Source: Ascidia mentula (taxonomy: Eukaryota > Chordata > Ascidiacea > Phlebobranchia > Ascidiidae). Taken from it: a stretch of 64,000 nucleotides of DNA. The notes below the pieces were generated by a model that made no database searches, was not told the origin of the DNA, and worked only from the letters and a program-made list of their open reading frames with translations. Every line of letters begins with the position of its first letter. Positions within the stretch are counted from its first letter, which is position 1. Location: positions 10,044,001-10,108,000 of the forward strand of contig OX387203.1 of assembly GCA_947561715.1 (NCBI GenBank). The letters run 5' to 3'. The translations under genes were made by a program, and so were the position numbers. Positions 33,758-50,468 of this stretch are shown in pieces.

Positions 33758-34916
33758 ATGAAGACTTTTAGATATTCCAGAATACAACGGAGACCGAGAG
33801 TTTTAATGGAAATGTTAAACTAAAAATTTCAAGCTTCATTAATTCCTATAATTTAGGTTGGAAAAGAATTTTGTTTCTGCAAATCAACAACAGGTGGCCA
33901 TAAAAAGCTCTCAAAAACACAGAATCCACAAAAGATCTCCGGGATTGCAGAATTCAGTCACAGACGGTCTAATTTCAACGACCGGAGACCAACCATTAGT
34001 TGGTAAACACAATTTCAAATAACAATAGTAGATTTGATCTCTGGAATAATAATTTTAACAAAATGATTAGAATGTAAATCAAGCTAAGATACTTTATAAA
34101 TAATTTGCAACCACTCTATTTTATTGAACATTTAGGTACGACTTATATTCGATGGGGAAGAAGAAGTTGTGCAAATAATGTCGGAACACGACTTGTATAC
34201 GAAGGTAAAGTGAAATTTTTAAACATCTATATTTTTCAAACTTTGTCCCTAATCTAAAGGTTATGCTGGTGGGTCGCATTACACTCATGTTGGTGGAGGA
34301 TCTGACTTCCTATGCCTTTCCAGCAACGTTACTTACACACAAGGACATTATATTGATGGCACGAAAGGTTTGTTGCTAGTTAAAGAACGTCAGCACAAAC
34401 ATATATACTACATGGCAATATATATATTGTTTTGCTATATCTTATATAAAAAGGTCCAGCATATGTTCATGGAGTTGAATATCGCGATACGTCGGCTTGA
34501 AATTCCCTGTTTGATCTTTCGCTGATCAGAAATGGACAGCTTCAATATCATGGTGTGCCGTGTGCAATATGTCTCACTACAAGTCCAACACACGTAATAA
34601 TTTTTTAGTCAAAAACCTGTTTATTCTAAAAATGTTAAATGTAATGTTTAGTTGATGATACCAAGTCGTGAAAGTTGTCCTGGTGGTTGGAGGATTGAAT
34701 ACACAGGTTATATCATGACTGGAAAGTAAGCGATACGAAGCACTCATCCAAACATATTTGTGTGGATGACACCCCGGAAGCAATTCAAGGTTCACAAGGA
34801 ATTCAACGAGGGGCATATTTGTATGTTGCTGAAATACTGTGTGGTAATAACGTACCATGTGGTCCTTATGTGAATGGAAGGGAAATAAGATGTGTTGTAT
34901 GTGCTTGGTATCCGTA
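33758..34916 (+). pseudogene. Collagen-C4-like membrane protein gene, copy E, dead
   Basis: Exon 1 is cut after RRPRVL: the whole membrane helix and its donor are deleted and the frame runs into MEMLN-stop. Exon 2 contains a 6-bp insertion and small changes. Exon 5 has TGA at 34498-34500 (GCT TGA for GCA TCA). Exon 6 has lost 8 bases after YIMTG, shifting the frame. Exons 3 and 4 remain open. Four independent lesions make this a clear pseudogene. Confidence 0.85.
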
Positions 34917-35684
34917 ATTAATTCTTTATTCATGCATGTATGAATTTACTTGACAATAAGGTCAGGATTTTTATAGATAAAATCGCTGTGGTAAAACATA
35001 TTGTTATCTTTTTAGAAAATCTGCTTGAAGCAATACCCAGCGCTGTCATTGTTACGCTTCTTAAACCAATGCTTTCCAAGGTCCTCAGGACGCTGCATTA
35101 ATGGCTAACCACAAGCCTGTTCCAGCACAACGGTTAAACAATTCAATTCAATCTTGTTCATAAAACTATAAAAATTGCACAGACGAATCACAATCTGCCA
35201 AAAACGGTCTCCCTCCGATTTCTCTTAGAGTCTCGTGTTAGCCCGGTTTTATCTTTTGTCTCCCCATTCATTGGCCCATCAGTGTCACGTGAGAGGAAGG
35301 GAGCTAGCGCTGCTAATATAAAATCAACGTGCGGTGACTGGTGCGTTCACTTTGTAAATAAAAATATAAATCAACACAAAACATTTATATGAACAGGTGG
35401 AAGGTGAAATAACAAAAGGTGAAAAAGAACGAGGCGTAAAAGAATACGTGATATAACAAAGCGTGCAACTTGAAAATGAAACGCAAACAAGTGGGTAAGT
35501 TCTTTTGCGCTACATCATCACCAAAAAAAAACGTCATTTGTAATCATACATTTATGCCCATAGAGGACGCTATGCTCAACATATTTTTAAATCGTTCAGT
35601 AAAAATTAACCTATGCATCAAATGGTTTTATTGTCTTGATTTACTATTACACAACGGTACAAAATGTTTGATGATTCGCATCAG

Positions 35685-35945
35685 AAAAATTTTAACGACC
35701 GGAGACCAAGCATTAGTTGGTAAACAAAGTTTCAAATATTTAGGTACGACTTATATTCGATGGGGAAGAAGAAGTTGTGCGAATAATGTTGGAACACGAC
35801 TTGTATACGAAGGTAAAGTGGAATTTTTTTTTATTTTCATTTACTTTCAATTTTTTCGTATGTTCAAGGTTATGTTGGTGGTTCTATGTCTTCCCAGCAA
35901 CGTTACTTACACACAAGGACATTATATTGATGGCTCGAAAGGTTT
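35685..35945 (+). pseudogene. Remnant of a collagen-C4-like gene, copy F
   Basis: The end of exon 2 (ATTTTAACGACCGGAGACCA), a 20-bp remnant of intron 2, intact exon 3 (GTTYIRWGRRSCANNVG) and a shortened exon 4 lacking the YYAHVGGGSDF part can be read. Exons 1, 5 and 6 are absent. Upstream at 35520-35690 is a piece of the usual 5' flank with most of it deleted. Confidence 0.8.
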
Positions 35946-36197
35946 GATGCTAGTTGAAGCATCGTCTGCACCAACATATATTTCACATAGCAATATATAT
36001 TGTTTGTTTTACTGTGTTTTTCTGTGATGTTCTTACACGCTTGTTTCTATTGCAACATACTCCAACATATTCCATTGGCGCTGCTTTTACCTCCAAAATG
36101 GGAAAGTACGTCGTTGCTATAACATGTTATTGCAAATGTTATGTCACTTAAACTTATGAGATGGCAAATGGCCTCTCTCCTTTTGCAAATGTCTTAA

Positions 36198-36356
36198 ATA
36201 GGCAAAACAATTAGTACAAATTGCGAGCAATACGAGTGTAACAGGTATTTTCCTTGTGACTCGTATGGACCTGCTAAATTTGTTGAATTCTGCAGTGGAT
36301 TTCAAGGAGAATCAAAAATTATCAATGCCTATTTCAGCAGGCCAGCTTTAAGGGGT
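36198..36356 (+). other. Cys-rich exon-like segment
   Basis: After an acceptor-like CTTAAATAG, a frame reads TISTNCEQYECNRYFPCDSY, then GPAKFVEFCSGFQGESK and ends in a stop at 36354-36356. Four Cys in 25 residues suggest a small extracellular domain. No partner exons are certain; a possible one is 37276-37345 (SEECSSLMYGVKCFP with a GTAAGT donor), but it lies downstream of the stop. It may be a remnant. Confidence 0.25.
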
Positions 36357-36382
36357 TAAAGTTTAAAGTTTAAAGTTTATTT
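36352..36382. repeat. Short tandem repeat AAAGTTT
   Basis: About four copies of a 7-base TTTAAAG unit directly after the stop of the Cys-rich segment. Confidence 0.8.
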
Positions 36383-36600
36383 TTACCGAAACATGCATCG
36401 TCGCACTCGTTTTGTACAAATCCAAAATGTCTCATAATTTTCACAGAATCAGGCGGGAGGCAAATAAACATTGCCAAATGTCTTTAAAACACTAAACAGT
36501 CTGATACAGAAAATTGACAAAGTGATTTTTTGCGTTCTATTAAATCACTGGAGGTAATCATTGAAACCAGTTAGTTTAATCAGATGTATTTCTTGCAGGA

Positions 36601-36702
36601 CAACAAACCCGATAAACCATAGTATCATAGTAGAGGTCAAGAACGCAAAGCAAACGAAGCTAAACACTTTGCAAAGTGATCCATTCACAGCTTGATACAA
36701 TC
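36601..36702 (+). repeat. Dispersed repeat of about 95 bp, left copy
   Basis: Matches 59078-59175 through a GATAAACCATAGTATCATAG stretch and a GCAAACGAAGCTAAACACTT stretch in the same orientation, with few differences. The two copies bracket the whole GTPase gene block. Confidence 0.8.
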
Positions 36703-38094
36703 ATTAGCGACTCGAAGATACCACAATGTGGAAGTATTTTCACAGGAATATTTTCCTGGCAAGACAGCTACCAAGTCAGCAAACTTTCCTACTTTTCTCA
36801 TGTAACCTTCATGGGCTGCAATTACCACAGTGTGCTACTAAAATGTGTTCGTGCAATGTACAACTATGTTTTATCTGCTATACTGTCTCTAAATTTGTAC
36901 TGCAAAGGGGGCAACAAACTGTAGTAAATTACAGACTGAACTATTAGCGCCCTTTGTATGTATTCTGGCTAAAAAAACACTTCCTTGTTTGGTAAATTTT
37001 GAATCAATTCTTCGGTGCAGTTAGGGTTAAGTTTCTCTTAATCGTATCAGATGAAATGCGTCAGTCTTATGTTTGTTCATGTTTTTTGAGATTTGTGTAA
37101 TCCAGTTCATACGAAATTACAGCCTCGTCAATTTGTTTGTGTCACTGCGATTGGATTGATGAGGTTATTTAGCGTTTGTTGTGCAATATGTTTGAACTCA
37201 TTATGCATGTGTTGCTGTTTTGCGCAAGTAAACACTAACTGACGAATATAGGACAAATCATTCCCCTGTGTTAGATCATATAACATATGGTTCCGTTCAA
37301 AGCGAAGAATGCAGTAGCCTCATGTATGGAGTTAAATGTTTTCCGGTAAGTGCATTTTTTTGTCGTCTCTTCCACTCACGTGTATGTGTTTTTTTTATGA
37401 CCACACCGGGATTTACCTGGGCACGAATCCCGATCAGGTTTTCTCCTCAATCGCCAGCCCCGTGTGTATGCTATTGGAAAATGTAGAAACTTAAGACAGC
37501 ACAACAGCGTCCACGTCTGTTGCCTGAACAGTGACAATAGAAAACAAACAAACAAAGGCGTTTAGTCACTTTGTGAACCTTATGATCAACATTAGGTTAT
37601 ATTACATTAGTGAGTCAATACAGGTTAATTTTTTATGTTTTTCGGAATTTTGTCCACACCGGAATCCGAACCCAGGTTATCCCGGCTACGAATCGCGATG
37701 GGTCGGGGTTCTTGAATAATCTTACCATTAATTCATCCCTGGAACAGGTGAACAGCGCCAACCCCCGGGTAATTGATTTTCAATCATTGAACCCATCATA
37801 GAGCATTTAAGATGTTCTGCAGAGGTAAACTCGAATCGAAGCCCAGGTATCGCCGAACAATTACAGCGTGTTCAAATTCGCTTCGCCCAATCGCTCCTTT
37901 CTTTTCATGCGTAAGAGGAGCGCTGGCGCACTCAATTGCTCCCGTGTTTAATCCATTCGATGAAGGTGTGTTGAATTTACTTCGTTTTCAAACAAATGCA
38001 AGCGGTTTTAAGTGTGCGGGTTTGTTTAAGTTTGTCACCATTCATTTTTGGCCCTATAGCTTGCACAAATTGTTTCGCACTTAGTTTTGTACCC
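36703..38094. other. Intergenic region with tRNA-related repeats
   Basis: No gene is supportable. It includes two degenerate repeats at about 37394-37445 and 37654-37717 (ACACCGGGATTTACCTGGGC and ACACCGGAATCCGAACCCAG). Read on the minus strand they resemble the T-arm and 3' end of a tRNA (GGTTCGGATTCCGGTGTGG), suggesting tRNA-derived SINE remnants. Related pieces are at 44877-44935, 44965-45025 and 50960-50995. Confidence 0.45.
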
Positions 38095-39004
38095 AATTGT
38101 TGACGACGATTGTGCTGTAGTCGCCACAAATTGGATGTCTTGCTTGACTGCTCACATACAAGATCATTGTAGGACCTATTATGTGAAAACAGGGGTCCTT
38201 TCCACGACTCACCATTGGAAACATTGTTGACTCTATTGATTATTAATGCTTTCCAATCGGTGACGTGGTGGTCGTATGATCGTGACCAAGGAAATCCAGG
38301 TGCAAGGTACGACGCGGAAGTTGGTCTTGAATGTGGCCTGTTTAATCGGCCAAAAGTTATGCAGTCAAGTGAATCCCTAATTTCGACAGAGCTGGTTTAC
38401 GTGAAAAGGAGGTAGGTTCGGAGATGGAAAAATAAATAACTACTAGTTTTTCATTGCGGCATTTCAGTAGTGAGCTGACAGGGTTGCAAAATATGCCGAA
38501 AATTTGTTGTGATTATTGTATGATGTCGTTGTGTTACTTTTTGACACCAACACTGGTTACAGCTGTAATTTTGATTGACATAAGAATCCATTAGCGGTAC
38601 AATTCGCATTTTGTGTTTATTGTTACAACTTATATACAGTTTATAGCAGTGGTGGGATTTAAATATTGAAGAACTTTGCTGGAAGTCAAGCATAGATGAT
38701 TTGCATGTTTATTATATATGACATTTTCAGGTTTCACAGGCATTGCACCCATGCTAAGTGGAAGAGCTTTTTTTTAGACGGGTTTAAATCGACATCGAAA
38801 AAATCATGAGTTTATTATATTATCCTGGACACGTAGGGCCACGTGATCTGTCGACTAAAGTTGAAAATTTTACATAACGGCAAATCGCTTTCTGGCAAAA
38901 AAAACTCTAGTTTTGGACACCCAGGTTTATGTGATATGTCCAAAAAATTTTATTTAACTTTTCATGTTATTAGTTACAGAAGCTTTATTTTGTGAAGTGA
39001 TCTC
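38095..39004 (+). repeat. Upstream module of GTPase gene 1 (copy 1 of 3)
   Basis: This segment recurs at 45543-46450 (before gene 2) and 51480-52362 (before gene 3, there cut off before the first exon). Shared landmarks are GTGCTGTAGTC(G/A)CCACAAATTG, CATACAAGATCATTGTAGGA and ATGATTTGCATGTTTATTAT. It ends at the first coding exon in copies 1 and 2 and so probably holds the promoter. Confidence 0.85.
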
Positions 39005-42000
39005 ATGTTCCGAAGCGTACTGCCAGCGCTTCCAAGTGCGCCTTGTGGTAAGTAACTGTATGCAAATGCAGTATTAAGCATTATCCACCCTACTTTACAA
39101 ATATTCGGGCGCAGCATATGTTGATGTATAATGACTTCCTTCTTAATAACTACACGAAATGAAAATTTTTAAACTAGTCTGGTCGTATTTAAGCGGTTAC
39201 AATAACAAGGAAGAAAGAAGTAAACAAGGAATACGTGCACGTGATTGACCAAAATAAAATCAAAAAAGTGTTTGGAAGAAACGACGTTCGTAACTCCCCT
39301 GTTGCAATCTACTCAATTGCAGGATGCTTAAGAAAGGGAAAGTCCTTTTTTATGAACTTGGTATCAAGATACTTGGACTTTCTTGTGAAAAACCAGGTTA
39401 GCTCATATGACAATATATTTTATCAAACAGGACATCACCGTCAAATGCATTTAAAGAAAGTTTGTGCATTATAATTCCGAATATTTTTGATACGTTTTTT
39501 GTTTAATTTACCTCAGTTTCTTTTAAACTTGAATCTCTGATACAGGAAGACGAGTGGAAAAACGCCCCAAATGCCGAGTTAAACAAGTATTTTGAATGGC
39601 GTCCGGGTACTGCGTCTCACACTGAAGGAATATTGGTTTGGAGTGAACCGTTTTGGCTAAAAAGTAACGAAAACCAAAAGGTTTGCAGCTGAATGGAATT
39701 TATTTTAATAATCTGTCTTTCTGGCACAATTAAACCGACGTTTTACCAGCTATCCAGCTAGGCTTCCTCACGGTAATAAATAAGTTGAATAGAATATGTT
39801 AGAAACGATTTTTAATCTGTAATATGTAGTTTCATCTTGTGGGCCCCTTAGGCTAAAGTCCCTTCTTTAGTGTTGTAATTACCAACAGCATAAACAACAA
39901 CAGCATTACACAATCACGTAAAACAATATACTAGGGTATTATGTATGTTTTTGGATCTACAGATAGCTGTGTTTCTCATGGATACACAAGGAGTTTTTGA
40001 CAGGAAAAATTCGGAGTTTTCCGATTCTTTTGTGTTCTGTTTAAGTACGTTTTTAAGCTCATGTCAGATTTACAATGTAATGAGCATGATAGATTCATCA
40101 CATTTGAATAAACTGAAGGTCGGTTTTTACATATCTAGATAATATCATTAACTAACTTTTTAATCTAATATTTGTGTCACGACGTTTTCAGATTGTGGAA
40201 GTCTTGTGTTTGGTGCAAACCTTTTGGAAAGTTACCATGTAAGATGGTTGCTTTTAAAGTAATATTGTGCGACGAATCTTGCCTTCAACGCACCAAAAAC
40301 ATTAATAATGTATTGGTGCAAATCGCAAATCGGACGTTGCTCTTTCTTGTGAGGGACTGGTCAACCCCTTTGCTTCCGCACCTGGAAATAAAATAGGATA
40401 CAGAAACAAAACCAACACTAAAGCTAGTATAAAAGGTATGTTATATATATTCTTATGCATTTTTGTTCCAAATGTTTCACCAAATGCACAAGCTGAAAAA
40501 CGAAGCACCATATTTTATTTGCTGTATCCCAATATGTCTGTTACAACTTATCTATTTCTGTCTTTCTGTCACAATTCTCTCTACATGGCAGTTCTCTACA
40601 TCAATTCCGGTTTGGACGTTTGTTTTGGTTTGAAAAATGTTTTGATATATTTTTAAACACAGATATTGACTCAATGTTTTTGGATGCAACTGATAATATT
40701 CTAAAAAAAATGTTTGAGGAAATCGAAGTAAAGAAGCTTAATGATTTGACGCTCAAAGGAGAGGATATTATCAATATGGCAATAGCAATTTCGGAAACAG
40801 TTGAAAAAAACGTATTTGGTCCGAATGGAATCTTACACGTCTTTTGTCTGCCGTTGTTGAAGATATTCATTTAAATTTACGACTATATTTAGGCATTATC
40901 AACCACAATTGTTGCAAATCTTATGAAGAGCAGTGAAGATGATTTCTACAAGGAAAGGAAGGTCTGTCCTAGGCATGCGTTTACCCTTTCAATCGTAACT
41001 TTCAACAATGCTTCTTTTTAGGTTGCCTCAACTGAAAACAAATACATGTCCGATAAAGTTTTGAAGGATACTTATTCAAAAATTGTTAATAAAGTGATGA
41101 AATTGTTTGATACCCGGTTAAAGCCTGAGTAACAACACTTTGTTTCACAAAGTCGACTTGATTTGGAAAAGAGTCTGGAAAAAAGAATATTTATTGCAGA
41201 AAATCTAAACAACATTTCAAGGGTATATTGGCTGTAAATATTTTAAAGTTGTTGTGTGTAGTATTGTGCTGCATTTATATTTTACAGTGCTTAGTATATT
41301 AGTCGGGACGTTATTTTATCTTTGTGATTGCAGGAAAAATAATTTTTTGTGTCAACTAAAAACTTTGGCACTAGGATGATTAGATAATATCTGGTTCATT
41401 CGACTTTTGTTCAAACAAAATAAATCAATTTTTGTTATCTTTTTATGCACAGGCAGGTGTGTGGGAGCTATACCGCTTGTTGATGGAAGACTGTTTCGAT
41501 GCATGCCTTGATGAGTTTAAGGTTTGTGTGTGCAGACAGAACAGTACATAACAAATAGCTTAACTCAAAACGAATGACTTTAGAGAATATACGGAAGACA
41601 CGTGAATCAATGTCGCTTCTTGTCTGCTGATAGAATAAAGAAAGAGTTTGGTGAAATGAAAAACAACGCAATTAAACTGTTCAAGGACACTGCAGGCGAC
41701 AAAGTGGTTGACAAAACTTTTGAAGCAGAACTGCTGGTTGAACTGGAAAAGAAACTTGACCTATTATTAAGGGTATTTTTGGAGGATAATGAACTACAAC
41801 AGGTAAAACCAAACAAACTTTTTACACACACACACACACACACACTGTGCGAGAGAATGTGAGGCAGCATTTACGAATATTTTATGCCACGTCAAATGCA
41901 AGAAACTGTGTATATTGTAGGTAAATACTGCTATCGCTGTTTTGAAGGAATCTGAAAATGTGCTTCAAAATTTTCAAGAAAAGGCAAGAAAAATTTGTAC

Positions 42001-43256
42001 ATGAAAAGCTAAAGGCCTGCTGCATTTTTTTCTTTTCGCTTACATAGGTCAAAAATAAAGGCATACTTGAGAAAAACGTCCTGAGTATAAAAAAACAAAC
42101 GATGGACAATTTTGTTGTTGATCATATGGGGAACCTGCCAGCAACGTGGCAGGATCATTTCAAACGAAAACTTGATTCTTCGATGGACAACATCGTTAAA
42201 CACTACTTTGACCAGTTTTCAACCTCCAGTGATCAAAATGACGTTGAATATAAACTGAAAGAAGACGTGTGGCATTACATTACTGTGTTCATTTTTGCAA
42301 AAATATAAGTACTTACATGCATTTTTCTAGACAAAGAATCGTGTTGAATTGGAAAAGGCAATACAAAGCATTCATTCTTTGTGCAAGAAAAATATTGCTG
42401 GCACAACATCGGTAGGTAAATAAAATAAATCATTTCTGTTCATTTGCCAAACAGATTATTGAAGTATAATTTTTAAGATGTTTCGAGTTGAATCCTTGTT
42501 TTCCATTTCCGAGAAAAGTTTAAATAAATGGAGAAGTTCGGCAAATACCGAGGAAATACTTTCTCTTTGTCCGAAGGAAACAGTTAAAAAGTGGATAGAA
42601 ACACAGAAAAAATACAATAAATTGTACTTGGTGAGAATTGGCATACTAGGTAAATTATTTGTAATTTAATAATTAGATGCTTGTCTATTTATGCCAGAAT
42701 TATCAACGAAAAAGATCATCAGTTCTATTACAACTCCTTTTGAAAAAATGAAATAAAGAAATGCAATGGGTGGGAAATATGTTCGTATTTACTTTTTGAC
42801 TGCTTTCTATTTCCACAAAATTATCTTTTGTTGTCCAAACTTGCGTAAAATAAACATTAATCAAAATTCCTATTCTTTATTAGATGCTTTCTGGAACAAA
42901 AATGAGCGGTACCCAGATGGGAATATTTTATGACAAAGTGGAAAACATAGGCAAGGCTTTCACAGCAAACTTGCCAGCAGATATTAGGGAGGAAAAACTT
43001 GCAGCTTTAAAATTGGAATATAGAATCTCATTTAGTGAAATGGAAAAACGTGAATTTGTTTCACAAAACAATGTATGTCCAAACCCTTCAAGACGTCCAC
43101 GTTTTCTTCAGGAATGTTTAATTATGGTTTAAATCTTGGGTTGTCGAAGTGGATGTGCAGAAAATGCGCTTCGCCACAAAACCGGAAGAATGGTTGCTCA
43201 CGCGAGTAATGGGTTCATGTAAACCTAGATTTACCAATTTAAAAGCTATTGCCTGA
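39005..43256 (+). pseudogene. Atlastin/GBP-like large GTPase gene 1, inactivated
   Basis: Exons recognisable by alignment to genes 2 and 3: 39005-39047, 39194-39396 (IAGCLRKGKSF, G1), 39546-39680, 39963-40118 (LMDTQGVFD, G3), 40182-40238, about 40312-40395, 40663-40838, 40893-40961, 41022-41222, 41453-41521, 41584-41802, 41921-41983, 42048-42266 or so, 42331-42411, 42478-42630, 42698-42769, 42884-43256. Lesions: the acceptor before 40182 reads CG not AG; about 130 bp between RDW and LPHPG are missing near 40366, followed by a 1-bp loss and TAG; in-frame TAA at 41130-41132; TGA at 42749-42751; a +1 shift in the last exon near 43022. It keeps two exons lost from gene 2. Intact, the family would hydrolyse GTP and self-assemble on membranes. 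Confidence 0.85.
41823..41845. repeat. Short (AC)n run in gene 1
   Basis: About 11 AC units directly after exon 11. The same site in gene 2 has expanded to 162 bp. Confidence 0.95.
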
Positions 43257-43273
43257 AGGTTTAACTGTACATC

Positions 43274-43900
43274 TTGACATACAATATTTTTGACATTGGT
43301 AGTTTGACTATTGATTTGCTAATTGGCATTGAATTGTGTTGCAGCGTTTTGTATAAAAAGGTGTACATAATTTTGCCGTTTATGATTTGCGACCATTTTG
43401 CTTTTAATTCGCTTTACAATTTTTGCGTTGTAGCTGTCATAACATGTGCGTGTATAAAGTAAGCAATAAATACAGACCCTTATCCACAAGTGCTTCAATA
43501 AAATTAATATAGCTGGCGCTAATTTTAACATTTCACTCGCCGAGCAAGATATGCTTTTAGGCCTTAAAAAGGGAACTGAGCTCACTAGAGGCGCTCAAAC
43601 GGTTTCGCCAGCAAATCGGTCAGAAGGAAGTTGTGGCGACTGTGCCAAGATGTCGTAGGTAAAAATATATATTATGTGATCGGCAAGATGCAGTTCATAG
43701 GGAAAGTTGACGTTAACTTGGTTAAGATTTAGGTGTTTTTTTTTGTTCGTTATTGATGAAATTGGTTTTGTGTTGCTTTCTATGGGATGTGTGAAATGCA
43801 TTTCGTACTGGATTATCAACACAAACAGATTTATAAAGGTCTCTCGCTGCTTTTTTTGACTTTTTTATTCATTTAACTGTGTCAGGAAAATAATAATTAT
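43274..43900 (+). repeat. 3' flank of gene 1, duplicated behind gene 2
   Basis: Matches about 50480-50960 through TTGCTAATTGGCATTGAATT-like, CGTTTATGATTTGCGACCAT and TCGCCGAGCAAGATATGCTT blocks. It supports duplication of a whole gene-plus-flanks unit. Confidence 0.8.
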
Positions 43901-44394
43901 CATTTCTGCATTTTTTGTTGACAACATGGAGAATCATATCGTACTTTTATGATCCCTGCAAAGCGCTGAAACGCACAAGAACAAAACGGTACAGGAGTTT
44001 TCATATTTGGCTGCTATAACGACTGCTAAACGTAAGTCTCCACCATCTTGGTAGGAATTTAGTTAGTAAAGAAGGTCTGCGCATTGTCGCGACGTGGAGG
44101 ATATAACTTGACAAAATGGTTGAGCAACAACAAAGGTGTTTCGTGCGATAACGCAAACGCCAACAATCGCAAGCGAATGCCACGGGAACGAACAAAATAG
44201 ATTTTGTTGAGGTTTCAAGAAATCAAATTTGAGTAAATGTTTAATATTTGTCCGACTGAGAAAATTGATTCAATCGCGTACCTGCAGTTGACTGGTGGCA
44301 TACTTGTACATGTGGTACTTTTCACACAAACATTAACATACAAATACACTATGAATTTATTAATATCGCGAAGTAGTACTTTTTACAAAGCGAT

Positions 44395-44488
44395 AGTGTT
44401 TCATGCTTGTTTCTTGCTTTTCCAAATCTTTTATGTGCCCGACACCAAGGAAAAAACGTTAGAGGAAATTCAAGCGCATTTTATGTGA
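44395..44488 (+). pseudogene. Relict last exon of a sugar-transporter-like (MFS) gene
   Basis: The frame ends LLFQIFYVPDTKEKTLEEIQ followed by AHFM-stop. The PDTKEKTLEEI motif is the well-known P-E-T-K-G-K-[TS]-L-E-E-[IL] signature after the last membrane helix of GLUT-type transporters, here preceded by a hydrophobic stretch as expected for that helix. No other transporter exon is visible within the window. It sits in a roughly 1-kb segment (about 43.9-44.87 kb) without counterpart in the gene 2 unit, so it looks like a captured or left-over exon. Confidence 0.6.
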
Positions 44489-44876
44489 AGGGTTTTTAAC
44501 AAAAATGCGACGGACTTTAGTACTTGTTTGCTGAAAAAATCTTGCCAACAAAACGATTGTTTCACATTAACTGGTGTACTGTTTATCGTCAGTGATGCCA
44601 TAATATTGATTGCACGATAATAGATACCAAATAAAACATTGCAGTGTTTTAAGGTTCTTGCAGGATAGCTGCCCTTCACGTAAACAGACAAGAATCGGTA
44701 ACCTCTATGGAAGGTAATTCTAGTTCGGTTACTTTTTCCATGTTATCCATTTTTACAATACCTATCGCAAACAACTACAGAATGATTATCGTATACGGTT
44801 AAACAACGTCAAGTGATGCGACGCGACTTTAACGTGAGCCAATACAGGTAAAAATTCTCTATTTTTTTAAATTTTC

Positions 44877-45025
44877 GACCACACCGAGATTCGAATCCAG
44901 AATATCTCGGCTACGAATCTAGATGGGTCGGGGCTTCTTAAATGATGTTGCCAATTGCTCATATTTTTTTTTTACCACACCGATGTTTGAACCCAGGATA
45001 TCCTCGCCACGAATCCCGATCAGGT
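44877..45025 (-). repeat. Two tRNA-related SINE-like remnants
   Basis: Two copies of ACACCGAGATTCGAATCCAG and ACACCGATGTTTGAACCCAG followed by a TCGGCTACGAATC / TCGCCACGAATCC segment. On the minus strand GGATTCGAATCTCGGTGTGG looks like a box B and tRNA 3' end. No full tRNA cloverleaf was found. Confidence 0.45.
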
Positions 45026-45542
45026 TTTCTTCTTGGTATATGGGTCGGACACATGGCCAATGCTACCAATCAACCGCCCCCAATTGCTCATCGACCATCA
45101 ACTCATAACTAAAACAGCTCAACAGCGCCCACGTCCGGATGATTGATTTTGTGTTATCATTCGCTAAACGTGTTATGGAGCATCTAAGATGTTCTGCACA
45201 CGTAAATTTGTACGTGAAGAACGAATTCGAATTCGCTTCGCCCAATCGCTCCCCCTTTTCATGTGCAAGAGGAGCACTGCCGCACTCAATTGTTCTCGCG
45301 TTTAACCGGTTCAAATGAGGTGTATTGAATTCGAATCACTTCCAAACCACTTCGCTTTTAAACAAATGCAACCGGTTTTTAGGTTGTTAACTTTGTCACA
45401 TTGCACCAGATAAATGATAAACATTGAAATACAAGAAGTGCTTGAAATTGCTTTTATAGTTGATTTTTAGGCCCTATAGCTTGTACAAGTTTTTCTTAGC
45501 ACTTCCATGTTGGTTTGTTTTCCGCGGGTTGCGCTTAGCTTT

Positions 45543-46450
45543 GTTCCCAATGGTTGACGGCGACTGTGCTGTAGTCACCACAAATTGAATGTCTTGCTTG
45601 ACTGCTCACATACAAGATCATTGTAGGACCTATTATGTAGAAACAGTGGACCTTTCCATGGCTCACTATTGAAAACATATTGGTTACATAGCTTTAATGC
45701 CAATCGTTGACGTGTTGGTCGTATAGGATCTTGACCGAGGAAATCCAGCTGCAAGGTACGAAGCGGAATGTGATCTTGAATGTGGTTTTGTTCAGTCGCC
45801 CATGTCATGCAGTCAAGCGTATGCTTAATTTCGACAGAGCTGGTTTGCGCGAAAGGGAAGTAGGTTTGGGGATGGAAAAAGAAATTCCAACTAGTTTTTC
45901 ATTGCGGCATTTCAGTAGTTAGCTGAAAGGGTTGCAAAATATATTGCAAATTTGTTGTAGTTATTGTATGATGTCGTTGTGCTACTTTTTGCCACCAATA
46001 CTGGTTACAGCTGTAATTTTGATTGACAAAAGAATCCATTAGCGGTACAATTCGCGTTTTGTGTTTATTGTTACAACTTATATACAGTTTATAGCAGTGG
46101 TGGGATTTAAATATTGAAGAACTTTGCTGGAGGTCAAGCATAGATGATTTGCATGTTTATTATAAATGACATTTTCAGGTTTCACTGACATTGCATCCAT
46201 GCTAAGTGGAAGCGCTTTTTTAGACGGGTTTAAATCGACATCGAAAAAATCATCAGTTCATTATATTATCCTGGACATGTAGGGCCACTGTGCTCTGTCG
46301 ACTAAAGTTGAAAATTTTACATAACGGCAAATCGCTTTCTGGCAAAAAAAACTCTAGCTTGGGATACCCATGTTTATGTGATATGTCCAAAACTTTTATT
46401 TGACCCTTCATGTTGTTAGTTACAGGAGCTTTATTTTGTGAAGTGATCTC
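45543..46450 (+). repeat. Upstream module of GTPase gene 2 (copy 2 of 3)
   Basis: Near-identical to 38095-39004; see there. It ends at the gene 2 start codon. Confidence 0.85.

Positions 46451-50468
<4,018 letters not shown>

Larger units (their letters stand above)
14247..34960 (+). repeat. Tandem array of about 4.1-4.2 kb units (A to E)
   Basis: Start codons of the collagen-like genes lie at 15121, 21306, 25486, 29633 and 33758. Spacing is 4180, 4147 and 4125 bp for B-C, C-D and D-E, and 6185 bp for A-B because of the Penelope-like insertions. Each unit runs in the order: an ACATTCAATGGCTTCCGC-like block (14253, 20456, 24613, 28797, 32890), the membrane-protein gene, conserved exon-like segments, then a decayed family X piece. 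Introns and spacers are as similar as exons, so the duplications are recent or homogenised. A separate unit (G) starts near 60640. Confidence 0.9.

Noticed and set aside
14247..34960. CRISPR-like or satellite array interpretation of the repeated units
   Set aside because: The units are about 4 kb, contain multi-exon genes and pseudogenes, and lack short regularly spaced repeats.
36676..36947. Two overlapping Cys-containing frames
   Set aside because: Neither has splice context, similarity to the neighbours, or a sensible domain pattern; kept only as unexplained sequence.
37394..37717. Candidate minus-strand tRNA genes
   Set aside because: Only a T-arm and 3' end resemblance is present; no complete cloverleaf or anticodon arm could be drawn, so they are treated as SINE-like remnants.
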